Positions 45,506-56,831 of a stretch of DNA of 64,000 bases are shown in pieces. The notes under the pieces were generated by a model. It saw only the letters and a program-made list of their open reading frames with translations. It was not told the origin of the DNA and ran no database searches. Position numbers and translations under genes: made by a program. Position 1 is the first letter of the stretch, and the number at the start of each line of letters is the position of its first letter. Source of the stretch: Rhizoclosmatium globosum (taxonomy: Eukaryota > Chytridiomycota > Chytridiomycetes > Chytridiales > Chytriomycetaceae); assembly GCA_002104985.1 (NCBI GenBank), contig MCGO01000191.1, forward strand, positions 1 to 64,000, in the 5' to 3' direction.

Positions 45506-47769
45506 ATGTTGGGAGGCGTTGAAGTGTTTGTGGGGAATGTTTGGGGAAAGAAGAAGACACTCACAGCAAAAAGAAAGAAGCAACCAATGGGCAAAGAGAT
45601 GCAAGGCCTACTCCACCGGCCCACCGGATCAGTAAACTTTGATGCGGAAGGAGCAGTCCAAAAGTACGACATGATAAGGAGACGGATGAAGGTGGTTGTG
45701 CTTGCAGCCGTTGTTGTAGTCACAGTTGTTGTAGGAGCATTCGTTGCCGCGGACGTGTCGCTGTTCTGCCGCCGCCACCGATCGCACAAGTCGCATCACT
45801 GTGATTTGATTGGATTCATCGTTGGTGGATCCGTGGCAGCGGCTGTTGACTCGACCGCAACCACCTTCACAGCCACCGCCAAGTTCGACGACCCGCACTT
45901 TCACAACCCGCAACCCGCTCCTTCTCCTTCTTTCCTCTCAAAGACAACCACTTTGTCCACGCCGCCGCCGCTTCGAATCAACGTGAACTCGGCCGCCGCC
46001 GCCGTCGAGCCGCCCACAAAACTCGAGGTCCGCTTTGACCCGCGTCTCGTCGATCCGAATTCGCTGCAGCTGCACTGGAAGGTGAAGGTCAAGAACCAGC
46101 CTGGATTCGCTGTCCTCCACGAATTCAAAAAGTGTGTCCCCGAATACATTGTTGGTGATCTGGCGGCTTTCTCAACAAAGTGCGTCAACTTCAAAAAGGA
46201 CTATGACGATGCAAAGGATGGGAAATGGCTCATTTATAAATTCAAAGTATTGGCGAAAAGAATCAAGGACAAGAATTCTGTGTCTGAGTCGTCATCTTCA
46301 GTAAATCTGACAGATGATGATGCCGATATGGATCTCCTACAAGAATACGAACACTCTCAAGAATCAACTCCAAGAGCTCTATCCAAGCGAGACCATGGAC
46401 ATCATCAGCATCATCACAGGCACTCAAAGAGCTGGTGGAAGAAAACCGCGAAACACTTCTTTTCCGCCTTCAAAGCCCACAAGAAAAAGAAGGAAAAGAA
46501 GTTTTATTTCGTCGAAGAAAGATTGAGTCTTCTGAAGCGTTCCACTGTTCCTTGGCCATTCGCGAATGAGGATGGAGTCTGGCCTCCATCTGGGCCCAAT
46601 ATGATTGGTTCCGTTATGCACAACTTCCAGACTTATGGCGAGCCGTATTTGCATGGAGGCTTGGATATTCGAACTGCTGCAAATGCTTCCTGTCATTCTC
46701 CTATTGACGGCAAAGTCGTCAAAGTTGTTAAATACGGTGACACGGATGCATATTGGTCTGTGATGGTGAGCGCGATCTTGTATTCGTTGACATTCCTTCA
46801 TTTCATACTTATTTTTATCTCAAGGTGCGTGACGAGTATGACTTTATTTGGCAGTTCCACCACTTGCATCCGACAGTCAAAAAAGGAGACAAAATTAAAA
46901 GAGGTCACGTTGTTGGGAATGTTGTCTTTTGGGGCGATTTAATGAATGGCGCCAATTACCACCATACTCACATGAATGTTGTTCGCGCTTCAGACTATTG
47001 GGATGTTGAAAAGGATGGATACCCGCTTCCATACGTTCCGGGCTGGACATATTACAACCCTCTCTCATTCCTCAACCACGGGAAATCCTACACAAGCACC
47101 ATCAAACCGTCCAGCCTCGAACCTCTCCACCTCTTTCACAAACAAGACGCACCTGCATTTGCCCAATCCACACATCTCGACGCCCCACACCTTGCTCCTG
47201 AAGTCAAAGGCCCAATAGTCAAGGGTGTCATTCACGCTGTCGCTCACCTCTCCACGGAACTCACATCCCCCAACCACATCCCCGGAACACCTTTCCTCCA
47301 ATGCCCCCACGAAATTGTCTGGTTCATCAGCAAACGTCCCACCCAACCCGTCAACCTCCTCGACACAACCACAAAACCAATTCCAAAAGGCCACGAAGGC
47401 GCAACCCACATCGCCTCAAAATACGAACTCGTAACCCCCGTCAACACGTTCGTCTCGTTCGAGTCGTTGCCGCCTGTGCAATGGCCACTGGACGTTGACG
47501 CAAAAGACACGGGCCCGTTGAAGGATTTGATCAAGTATGAGTTTGTAAATGTGGATGGGGAGAAGGTTGTCTCGCAGTATGAGTATTCGGTGCGTCGTGC
47601 GTACTTTTCAGTAACGAATCTTGTGAGGGGTGAGATTTCGAGTGGGGAGGGAAGTGGATGGGATACCAGGGGTGTTAAGAATGGGGAGTATCTTGTGCAT
47701 GTTTTGGCGAGGGATTGGTTTGGAGAGTGGGGACATTGGATGTATCCCGTTGTTGTCAAGAATAAGTGA
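45506..47769 (+). CDS. M23-family zinc metallopeptidase, membrane-anchored or secreted
   Basis: Two exons, 45506-46765 and 46825-47769. The N-terminus has about 60 mostly cytoplasmic-type residues, then one long hydrophobic segment (residues about 61-84: signal anchor, or signal peptide if translation starts at a Met just before it). The catalytic part carries the M23 metal ligands: H-G-G-L-D near residue 383 and H-T-H inside H-H-T-H-M-N-V in exon 2, with the family's G-x-V-V-x-x-x-x-x-G strands between. M23 enzymes are typically bacterial peptidoglycan endopeptidases (lysostaphin/LytM fold). A His-rich and Lys-rich stretch (HGHHQHHHRHSK) precedes the domain. The C-terminal domain of about 200 residues is unidentified. 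The gap to arrestin copy 11 is only 52 bp. Confidence 0.75.
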
Positions 47770-47949
47770 ATGTCAGGGTGAATGAGAAGAGATGATTCGT
47801 GGAATGAGTTGTATCAGGTTTTTGGATTATGAAATAATGAAAATGAATGAAGTATCTCTTTTTTGGTTCTTGTTTGTGCTCTCTTTCTTTCTTCTTTTTT
47901 GTTTTTTCTCAAAGTTTTCACCACCACTTCCTGATCACCACCCGTCAAG

Positions 47950-50734
47950 ATGGCCGAGCAAGTGCAGTTCCATCTCGAGAAGATGATCCCGGAGCTCGAG
48001 GATCTTGAGCAACGTGGAATCTTCACCAAGGTAACGCAGGCAGAAGCCAACCGCGTTTGAACCAACTGTTCCAACTTACACCTTTTCTTGACAACAGGCT
48101 GAAATCAAAGAAATCGTCAAGCGCAGAACCGCCCACGAATACGCAATTCATCGTCGTATCGGCCGCCGTGCTGACTTCCTCAAGTACATTGAATACGAAA
48201 TCAACCTGGACAGACTCAGAAAGAAACGGAAAATCCGGTTGGGTCTCGACGCAAACCAGGACGAAGTCGATAATGAGGCGAAAAAGAAACTTGGATTCAC
48301 ACTTTCTGACTATTCCCTCACGAAACGTATCAATGGATTGTACCAAAAAGCTTTGAAAAAGTTTAGCGGTGATGTCGAGTTGTGGGTCCAGTATTTCGAA
48401 TGGGCAAAGAGTATGGGAGCGTCAGCTGCGTTAGGACGAAGCTTTGCAAGGTGATTGTTTGTTGATGTGTGTTTACAAGTGAACTGAACAACTTGAAAAC
48501 AGAGCAATCCAGCTTCACCCAACAAACCCATCCATGTACATCCTGGCCGCCCAATACGAATTCGTCAGCAACAAAAACATGACATCCGCGCGTGTCCTCA
48601 TGCAACGTGGACTCCGTATCAACAAAGAAGCGACCAATCTCTGGCACGAATACTTTAAGCTCGAACTTCTCTGGGTTGAGAAAATCAAAGAACGTCGAAG
48701 GATTTTGTTTGGGGATTCCGCGTTGGGATTGAAACCTACTGGCCCTGCTGCTGTTAACGAGCCTTCTGCTGCGATCAAGAGAAAACTTGCGGAGGCGGGA
48801 GATGATGATGGGGATGAGGAAGGAGGAGATACTGGAGTCACCTTGGCGAACGAGGAGGGAGGAAATAAGACGCAGTTGGATTTAGATCCTACAATCAAGG
48901 TTTCCAATGAGTCTTCGGCACAAGATCCTGCTATGGCGATGGGGAAGAAGCTGTCTCCTGTTCAGCAGGCTATGATCGAGTTGGCGATTCCAAAGGCGAT
49001 TTACCGAAATGCGATCAAAGGTACTGTTCATGTCTCAAAGAAAGATGTTCTAACGTGGGTGTTTACTTCAGAAATCCCGAATGATCTTGAATTCCGTATT
49101 GGTTTCTTGAGGTTATATCAAGCTTTTGGATCTGACACGTTGTTTGCTCAAAGTGACATTTATGAATCCTTGAAAACCGATTTCGCATGGGATCCCGTAG
49201 CCGTCGGTGTTCTTGCAGAGAAGGCTTTGGTTGGAGTCAATCCATCTGATGCTCAATTTCCAATCGCTCTCAAGTCTGTGGTTGAAGAATACGAGGCATC
49301 TGTCAAGGTTTGTATTCTGTTTTAATCGCCCTTCTTGCATCACCGCCCTTTCCAATCATGCTTCTCATTGAGTGCTTGCTGGCTCACATATGCATACCGA
49401 CTTTTATGATTATGGAAGTCGAGTATAGTTTGGCAGACAGAAGCAACGGAAGGGCGTATATGAATACGGGGATATATCTCTTAAGAAATTATCCTGACTG
49501 AAACTCAGCTTCCCTCTTTCTGTCAAACCCCACTTTTATTGCTAGCCACGAGCAGCAAAAATGGCGGAGACCAAACCCCATTCTTGAGAACATAACTCTT
49601 TCCATGGTTTTTGGGCGGAAATCAAAGCTTTGAGACATTCTACTCTACACTCTCCTATATCGTCACCCCATGGATTCAAGCTAACATTGTCAATTTTAGA
49701 AAACGCCAACACCTCAGATGTGGAATCGATACACATCATTCCTAACGGATACACTTTCAAAAGTGACCGAAACCAACTTGCAACGGTACCTGTTTGTCAT
49801 TCTCCAAAAGTCGTACTCGCGTGCCCATGAAGGATCTAGTTGTGCTCCTGAAATGTACATCTCATGGTCGGAATTGAGTAAGCACGAAGTCAAATCAAAA
49901 GTGTCAGTTCTGGAAAAGGGAATCCAACACCATCCAGCAAGTGGTCTACTCTGGACAACCAAAATACGCCTTTTGATTTCAAACGAGAAGGAGTTGAAGA
50001 AAACAGATGACTCCGTGGAAGTTGAGTTTGCTAAAGCTCTTGGAGTTGTTGGAAAGCCTGCTGCAGGTGAAATGAGCACAATCGAGTTAAAAACAGAGCG
50101 ATTTAATCTCTGGAAACTGTATTTGGAGTGGGTCGCGGCTAACACAGACGCAAACTCAAAGTCAGACCGAATTGAAGTCGTTGAGAAGCGGTTCCGTGAA
50201 TGCTTGAGTGTCCAAGAACTTGGTGGTGCATCAGTGGATACTGCTGAGTTTGAGTCATACATCACAGTCGTATATCTGGATTGGTCTTTCAAGATTGGCG
50301 GTATCGACCGTGTACGAAAATCTTCTGACCGGTTAATGTCCTTCAAACAACGAAGCACCTTCTTCTTCAACTGTTGTTTGGAGTTTGAGGAGAGGGACGT
50401 GTTGGGAGATGTAGAGGCAAAGGGAGGAATCGTTGAGCTGGCAAAGAACAGCCTGAAGCCTGTGGCAACACCTGTTCAAATTGCACGACTGAGAAAAATG
50501 CATGAACTCGTTTGTTTCTCCGACCCAACCAGAATTGGTAAGTTCCCCTTAGTCGAAAGATTACGCAGAGACTGATTCTCTTTCGTGTTAGATTCATGGA
50601 TCGCATACCTGTCTTTTGAAATGTACGTGTCAAAAGACTTTAAACGCGTTAATGAAGTTCACTGGAGGGCGAACAAAGAGGTTGCTGATAAGGATGAATT
50701 TGCTCTCAGATACGATGCACTGCGTACGGAATAG
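47950..50734 (+). CDS. UTP6: U3 snoRNP protein UTP6
   Basis: Five exons: 47950-48030, 48098-48450, 48503-49307, 49700-50537, 50592-50734. The N-terminus (A-E-Q-V-Q-F-H-L-E-K-M-I-P-E-L-E-D-L-E, R-G-I-F-T-K, E-I-V-K-R-R-T-x-H-E-Y) is the highly conserved UTP6 signature. It is followed by half-a-TPR (HAT) repeats (A-x-x-L-H-P-x-x-P-x-x-W, L-W-V-Q-Y-F-E-W). UTP6 belongs to the UtpB subcomplex of the small-subunit processome in the nucleolus and is needed for early 18S rRNA processing. An acidic insert (D-D-D-G-D-E-E-G-G) lies near residue 260. Intron 3 (392 nt) is several times longer than any other in the gene. Confidence 0.92.
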
Positions 50735-50879
50735 TCAGATCGACTAAATAAAAGAGAACCTACGTCTTAAATTCTTGCTTGCATCTTCAAAATTATTGAG
50801 TTTAAATACGGTGCATTTTACGTACATATCTTTTAAGTACATATCAATTATAGTAAATTAATCCTTTCCCACATCCGTA

Positions 50880-50961
50880 GCATCGGTGGCCGAGTGGTTT
50901 AAGGCGTTGGCCTTAAGATCCAATGGAGAAATCCGCGTGGGTTCGAACCCCACCCGATGCA
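50880..50961 (+). tRNA. tRNA-Leu, anticodon TAA (copy 1)
   Basis: 82-nt class II tRNA. The acceptor stem GCATCGG pairs perfectly with CCGATGC. The anticodon loop CTTAAGA gives TAA, reading UUA. The long variable arm is TGGAGAAATCC. The T arm is GTGGG-TTCGAAC-CCCAC. Body sequence closely follows eukaryotic tRNA-Leu(UAA). No intron. Confidence 0.9.
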
Positions 50962-52396
50962 CTGTTGGTTTTGTTCTATTTTCTAAAAGAGAGAATTTTT
51001 AATCTTTTTCCTACCCTCTTTTACTGCTTCCAAAAAATAAGGATAAATTGTATTCTTCTGCGTTTAAGGAGGAACAAGTTGTATATGCGTGTAGGATCTG
51101 ATAGTTGGACGTTGAAATTCAAACAATCGTTAATAACAGGACATTAAAACACGAAATATCATCTACATGTCTTTATCCGCATCTAGAACTGGGTTTAAAC
51201 ATAAATGTCAGGACATAAAACAGATTTTAGAGACGAAAACAGCTGCAAGCTCATCAACACAACTATATATCAAGAATCTCCTTCTTGAAATGGGAAAGGA
51301 AATCGTAACAAAAAGTGTCCGATACTTGCATTGACAAGATGCTTTTGTCGAACTGATCAGAACATAATTCTTGGTTGGCATAGACCTCCTGCTTAGTTTC
51401 TGTCGACTCCAGCCTTCTACGGTTTCAATAGAACAAAGTGTGACACAATCGAATACGAAGCTACAGAGTTTTTAAATGAATTCTCGTTGTATGGAATTAC
51501 GGTCGATTCATAAAATTTATGCGGGACCAGAAACAAAAGAGTCATGAATACGCCCTCAATCTTCTGAAGGAAAGTTTTAAATCATGCGACTCACGATTTT
51601 CAAAAGATTGATTGGTTTCGTGTTCTGAAAAACTGCTGACTCAGCCTCAGTGTTTTTGTAGAGTCTAAAGGAAGCGCAAAAGTTCCACCAAAAGTAGTGC
51701 GAACTCTGTTTGCGGAATATGACCTCATGAATGAGGCTAAGTCTAATTTGGTCGTACTTAAGATCGCGATGAATCTTACCAAGCTCATGTAAATACTGCA
51801 AGAGTATGAAGTAATCTGCTAAAGTTAATGCAGCGGTTAGAATTTTTGCTGTTTTGAACAAGATAACCACTTTTCGAATATTCAGAGGAGCACTTAAAAA
51901 TGAATGCAGCCAAACTTGCAACTCGGCATTCTTTGATGTGCAGAGGTTAAATCAAATGATGACCAGTTATACATCATTTGGCATCATTTTTGGCACACGG
52001 TTAAAGTGTTCCTTACAGTGCAGTGTAAGTCGGGCTCATCTCAGTCACATTAAATGCTTTTAAATTATTTGAGTTATATTTTGATTTCGTCGTCACTTCC
52101 AGTCGTTAATGAATATTCGATACGTTGTTTTGAGACAATCAAGTGCATGATTATTCAAAACATTCGGAACAAGAGAATTTCATCTATAAATTCCTTGTTA
52201 TCATAACACTGCCCCAAATGTGGCGAAAGGTTGGAAATATAACAACACATTTGGTGACTGTGACACTCAATGACGTAACCGAATAAGCTATCGCGTCGCT
52301 AGATAGACCCTGCGCCTGCAACAAAAAACTGTCGTTCAATCTTTATATAAGAACTAAAGTGGACGTCATATTGTAGTAAAGCTGCACCACAAACAG
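50962..52396. other. Gene-poor stretch between the two tRNA-Leu genes
   Basis: About 1.4 kb of AT-rich DNA. The only recognisable content is a kinase fragment on the minus strand (given separately). No other gene, RNA or repeat seen. Confidence 0.45.
51680..51830 (-). pseudogene. Protein kinase fragment
   Basis: On the minus strand the segment Y-L-H-E-L-G-K-I-H-R-D-L-K (about 51799-51761) matches the start of a kinase catalytic loop: the helix before it, then H-R-D-L-K. It is preceded by a TCTTGCAG that looks like an old 3' splice site. The expected N-x-L-L and D-F-G motifs do not follow; the frame reads on into unrelated sequence. It resembles one exon of a STE20-type kinase. Without the flanking subdomains it cannot be active. 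Confidence 0.4.
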
Positions 52397-52478
52397 GCAT
52401 TGGTGGCCGAGTGGTTTAAGGCGTTGGCCTTAAGATCCAATGGAGCAATCCGCGTGGGTTCGAACCCCACCCAATGCA
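52397..52478 (+). tRNA. tRNA-Leu, anticodon TAA (copy 2)
   Basis: 82 nt, identical to copy 1 except at three positions. One is in the variable arm (A to C). The other two are a matched pair in the acceptor stem (GCATTGG/CCAATGC against GCATCGG/CCGATGC), which keeps the base pair. Fully folded and likely functional. Confidence 0.9.
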
Positions 52479-52690
52479 CCTTTATTGTTTTCGAGGGGAC
52501 GGTGGTGGTTGTTGAAGTGGTTTGAATGTTGTATGCATCATGTTTCCAAATGGGCCTTGGAAGGAGAATGCAGGAGTATATGTGGGACTGACATTATTTA
52601 GACGCTCGTGATTTCACTTGCGATAGTGGCGGGCGGATATGAAGTGACTGGAGTGGCGAAACTTATTTTCAACGATTTCAAGCGCAGTGT

Positions 52691-53723
52691 TTATTTGTTT
52701 TCAGCTGTTCGCACAAGTTCGTCAATGCGTCTATCTTTCAGCTGTTATGTAAGGGTACGTGAGCGTGAATGAAGTGTTTGTGAGATGGGAATATGGTCAA
52801 TATCCCCCTCTGAGAAAAAAAGTTACTCACAATAAGGAGCTGTTCTAACTTTGTAACCTTAATTTGCAACATCTATAAAATGGATAAGCGTTCCAAAAAT
52901 CTCTCCACGTGCCAAACCTGTATTGTTTCCTGTAACTCGTGAATCATGACGTCTTTCTCATGTAATGCTCCATTGGTAACTGTATTAGCAGCGCGTCTTC
53001 CGCTGTTGAGACCCGCTCCTCCTCCCACTACATCAGGGCCACTGCCTCCATATGTTCCGTGAGCACCTTCAGCGGCTCCCGAAATTCCTGGCAACGGAGC
53101 CTGCTGTTGTCCATAATAGGAATTGTTTGGAAGAGGTGGAAGATATTGCTGTCCGTCGCCAAACAGATTTGATGTGGATAGGTTTTGTCGATTTGCAGAC
53201 GCGTATATTTCGATCTGCGATGAGGGTGAGTTGACGAATCCAAAGGCGGAGTTTGAAAAGGCTGTAAGAACCTTTTGTCGCAGTTCATATAGGAGGAACT
53301 CGACGTATCCAGGTTTGTTTGCAACAATGCAAGAGATGAGTTCGGGTTGAGCCATGTATCCAAGTTTCCTGAATACTTTCTCTAAATATAAAATGAGTTC
53401 ATAATTTTGTGAGTAGTGTGAAGATTCAGACGATAGTTTACGATTCAAAGTGTTCCAGTTGTACATCTTTTGTGAGACCGCGTTCGCAGGGCTGTACATG
53501 AACAGCTCGACGAGTTTCGGGCAGAAATGATGTATGACTTCTGCTGTTGCGACTGTGTGGAAACATTATTACTTCAAAGACTGAGATTGTGTATGTTGAT
53601 TGATCGATTCAAACCTCCATCACTAAAGTCTCTCGTGATGTTCTTCTTTGGCTTCGAGATTGGTATTTCGTCTATCCACGCCAGCAAACTCGCGATCTCT
53701 TCCTCCGTGAGAGTGATATTCAT
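52691..53723 (-). CDS. SPEF1: Sperm flagellar protein 1 (SPEF1/CLAMP)
   Basis: Several exons on the minus strand. The start at 53723 gives M-N-I-T-L-T-E-E-E-I-A-S-L-L-A-W-I, beginning the CH_2 (CLAMP) calponin-homology domain. D-F-S-D-G, the A-E-V-I-H-H-F segment, N-W-N-T-L-N-R-K and V-F-R-K-L-G follow, all SPEF1 landmarks. A Gly/Gln/Pro-rich middle leads to the conserved C-terminal coiled coil (H-E-L-Q-E-T-I-Q joined by splicing to M-L-Q-I-K-V-T-K-L-E-Q-L-L-I, then D-R-R-I-D-E-L-V-R). SPEF1 bundles microtubules in the central apparatus of motile cilia and is absent from fungi without flagella. Strong evidence for a zoosporic organism. Confidence 0.85.
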
Positions 53724-53755
53724 TTTTGCTCACGTCAGTTTGTCACTCAAAGAAA

Positions 53756-54619
53756 ATGGCAGCCACAGTCCACCCAATCGCAGCAAATGGCTTCGCTGCC
53801 GGTGCATCCATGTACAGAATCGCCCGCCCAGATTACCCCAAATCCGCAGTCCACCACCTCCTCTCCCGCTCAAGACCAGCCGAATCAACGCGGCATTTTC
53901 ACCAAACACCTCCTCTCCCTCCCCGCCCAAACAAGAGTCATTTGCCTCGAACCGAACGTTGGAATGCGTGCACTCGCGGAACAAGACTTGGGCTCGGGAA
54001 GCAACGGCGTGAGTTTGGAGTTTATTTCGAATCCAGAGGCAACGGCGTCGAACATCCCGTTGCCTGATAACAGCGTCGACCGCATTTACAATGCGCAAGC
54101 GTTTCATTGGTATGCTAATTTGGATGCGTTGAGAGAAATGCGCCGCGTGTTGAAGCCGGGAGGTGTGTTGGGGGTGAGTCTTAGCGATTGTTATAGGCTT
54201 GTGCCGTTTTATTACTAACAATTGTTGAAAAATAGCTTATTTGGAATATGGAGGACCCAGATACGCCATGGGTACGTGCTATTCGTACTATGTATGAAGA
54301 ATTCGAACAAGGAACTCCTCAATACCGTCTTGGCCTTTGGAAACGCGTGTGGCAAGAGCCGGAAGCTGGAGAGCTGTTTGAAGTTCCGTTGAACGAACGT
54401 ACTTTCCGTCATGAGCAGACTTGTGTTGGTGGAATTGAAGCTATTTGGCGTCGTGTTCAAACCAAGAGCTACATTTCTGTGTTGGCGGAAGAAGAAAGAG
54501 CTGCCTTGCGCGAAAAGGTTCTCAAAGTTTTGGAAGGGTACGACGTTAAGTTGAATGCGGACGGGAATGTGGAGTATCCCTACACGACTGATGTGTTTTT
54601 GACAAATGTGAAGAAGTAA
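53756..54619 (+). CDS. SAM-dependent methyltransferase (type 11), frame break near motif I
   Basis: Two exons, the first ending at 54173, with a GTGAGT intron up to 54234. The N-terminus (F-A-A-G-A-S-M-Y-R-I-A-R-P-D-Y-P) and the middle (V-I-C-L-E-P-N-V-G-M-R-A-L-A; the V-D-R-I-Y-N-A-Q-A-F-H-W motif IV region; V-L-K-P-G-G-V-L) fit class I methyltransferases of the Methyltransf_11 group; substrate unknown. The frame shifts at CCC (53865-53867); with CC the two halves join. Even then the SAM-binding motif I reads D-Q-P-N-Q-R-G-I-F where the family has D-x-x-x-G-T-G-x-F. Loss of two glycines suggests weak or altered SAM binding, or decay. Confidence 0.7.
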
Positions 54620-54753
54620 ATGAAGGTTGCAATAAATATATGCTGCCATCAACAGTATCGAGAGATTGGGTTTATTTCGCCAAGAGTATTAAACATAATC
54701 CGTTTAAGGTAGCACATGGTTTCACAAGAAAAGAACAGGATGCATCCTGTCGC

Positions 54754-55446
54754 TTATCTGAGACGACGGGCCTCACTGAAGGAGGATTTAGTATATCAAA
54801 AGAGATATGGAGAAAGGAAAAAACGAACCGCTCAGACTCGAGGAGGGTCAAGACGTCTCCCTCACGGACTGGTCCCTTGACGTTACGGACGATGGAACGG
54901 GAGTGGTCGTCAATGAACTCGACACGGACCTGGGTGACTCCACCACTGAGAAGGAAAGTTTAGTCTTTATACAATCAAAACTGTATCAGATACATACCGG
55001 GATCCGGTACGGCCGAGAACCTTGGTAACCTTGGCGAGCTTTGGAGCAGCGTTCTTTCCTTCCTGTTTTTGGATTGATTCGGTTAGAGCCAATCTTTGGT
55101 TGATGAAGTGGTGTTTGTTGAGAGTAGTTGAAGACTGACAACTCTGAAGTGTATCCAACTGTCTCCCTCCTGCGCTGCCTGGTTCATAGCTTATCCCTGC
55201 CACATGGATCTCACGAGAGTCTGTTCTTCATTACGGCACGAGGGCGTATGCTGGAGAGTGTGACTGAGGACAGCGAGCATGTCTGAAGCATCACAAGTTT
55301 CATCCGTCCATCACTGACGCAGGCTCCATCATCCAGCCTCACAACCCTCTGCATTCTAACGCTGAAGCCTGTGTTCTCTGCACTGAAGTAGTCTGTGGCC
55401 AGCTGATGGTGACTGAAGCGGTGGGGATGGACAGGACACGCACCAT
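54754..55446 (-). CDS. RPS28: 40S ribosomal protein eS28
   Basis: Exons read on the minus strand: an ATG-only first exon (55446-55444, GTGCGT donor), 55062-54998, about 54947 to 54849, and a last short exon from about 54772 ending at the TAA at 54754. Spliced, these give about 68 residues with the near-invariant eS28 sequence: [42 protein letters not shown] and the terminal E-A-R-R-L-R. eS28 sits at the head of the 40S subunit near the mRNA exit channel. The ATG-only exon is inferred because no Met precedes the conserved part in frame near it. Confidence 0.8.
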
Positions 55447-55532
55447 TGTGATTTTTTTGGTGTTAGAGGGAGCGAGAAAGAAGGCCAGGCCAACCCAAAC
55501 AAACCCAATCTGAAACCACACCAAATCAATCA

Positions 55533-56681
55533 ATGGCCTCTGCGTCACCGCCACCACCACCGCCACCGCAGTCTTCAACCACGACGGCTAATCCATCACA
55601 CTCGGACGTGGCTCGCGGACGGGACAGAGGAAGTCGCAGTCGCAGTCGCAGTCGAACCAGAAGCAGAGGCAGAAGCAGAAGTCGCTCGCCGTCTTCCTCC
55701 TCGTCGCGCTCTTCTTATTCTTCTTCTTCTTCGCGCTCCGATTCGCGGTCTTCGTACTCGTCTGGTTCATCGTCTTACTCAAGGTTGCTTTGTTTGCTAC
55801 GGCTGCTAAAATACTAACTAACACCCCCCATTCACAGCTACTCTTCAGACTCAGAAGACTCTTACCGCCGCAGACGCAGACGCTCGTACTCACCCCGTTC
55901 CCGTTCGCGTTCTCGTTCTCCTTATGCACGAAGAAACGACTCGTACAGACCTCCTCCGCCAAAACCGCTTCCTAAACCAGACAGAATCTCTCTCTACCCT
56001 CTCTCAAAACACGTAACGAAAGCTCATTTGACTGAAATCGTGTCCTTCTTTTTGCTTCCTGCTGATGCCCCCGCCTACAATCCAGCTGACAACAAGGATA
56101 CTACAACCCCTCCTCTGGTAAAAAGTGTCTCATTTAATACAGAGGCGGGAAGTAGATGTACGGCAACCCTGGAATTCTTTACAGATAAGGACGTGGATCT
56201 GGTCATGGAAGGATTGGACGGTGCTTGGATTGATGGGTTGGAGGTGAAGGCGACTAGGAGCAAAGCTCCTATTGTACAAGAATTCAATAATGGTCGTCAC
56301 TACCCTCCTCATCGCCCGTCTTCTTCCGGCGGGTACCGTGGTGGCCGTGGAGGATATGGTGGTGGTGGTGGCGGCGGTCCGATCAGACGCGGTGGTGGAA
56401 GAGGTCCTTCAGACTCTTATTACGGAAGTAGTAGTGGTCCAGGAAGAAGACCTAGTTACGATTTTGATGGCCCGACCGGTGGTAGGGGTGGACGAAACTC
56501 GTATGACTATGGAGGGCGAGGTGGAGGAAGCGGGGATTATGGAAGACCTCCTTCAGGTCGAGGCGCATACTTTGACCGTGAAAGAGAAACCCGACGAAGA
56601 GACTCACCTCCAAGAGGGCCTGTGGGAGGATTGGCTGGTCGTGACACTAGGAGTAGGAGCCCTGACGTCAGACGTCGATGA
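55533..56681 (+). CDS. RNPS1-like SR/RGG RNA-binding protein
   Basis: Two exons joined across an intron at about 55783-55838 (GTTGCT donor). Domains in order: a Pro-rich start, an Arg/Ser tract of more than 60 residues, one RRM-like domain (P-D-R-I-S-L-Y-P-L-S-K-H-V-T-K-A-H-L-T-E-I as the first strand and helix, T-A-T-L-E-F-F as RNP1-like strand), then a Gly-rich RGG tail with Arg/Asp. RNPS1 is a splicing activator and peripheral exon-junction-complex protein with the same SR-RRM order. The RRM is divergent (aromatic RNP1 residues weak), with a P-A-D-A-P-A-Y-N-P insert, so other SR-related roles are possible. Nuclear location is expected. Confidence 0.65.
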
Positions 56682-56831
56682 AAACTGGTTCTGGAGCTTC
56701 AACTCGTAGCTTGCCCCTTTTTATTATTGTATGTTGATGGTGATTGAAATAAAGGCGTGTAAAGAGATGAAACAGATTTAATTTTGAAACTTCAAATAAT
56801 AATAAAACAACTAAAGATTTAAAGGACAAAC

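Noticed and set aside
54807..55028. Acidic plus-strand ORF
   Set aside because: It lies antisense to the RPS28 exons, whose protein is unmistakable.
55640..55780. Simple-sequence repeat as a separate element
   Set aside because: The AGTCGC and TCTTC repeats are codons of the Arg/Ser tract of the RNPS1-like protein.
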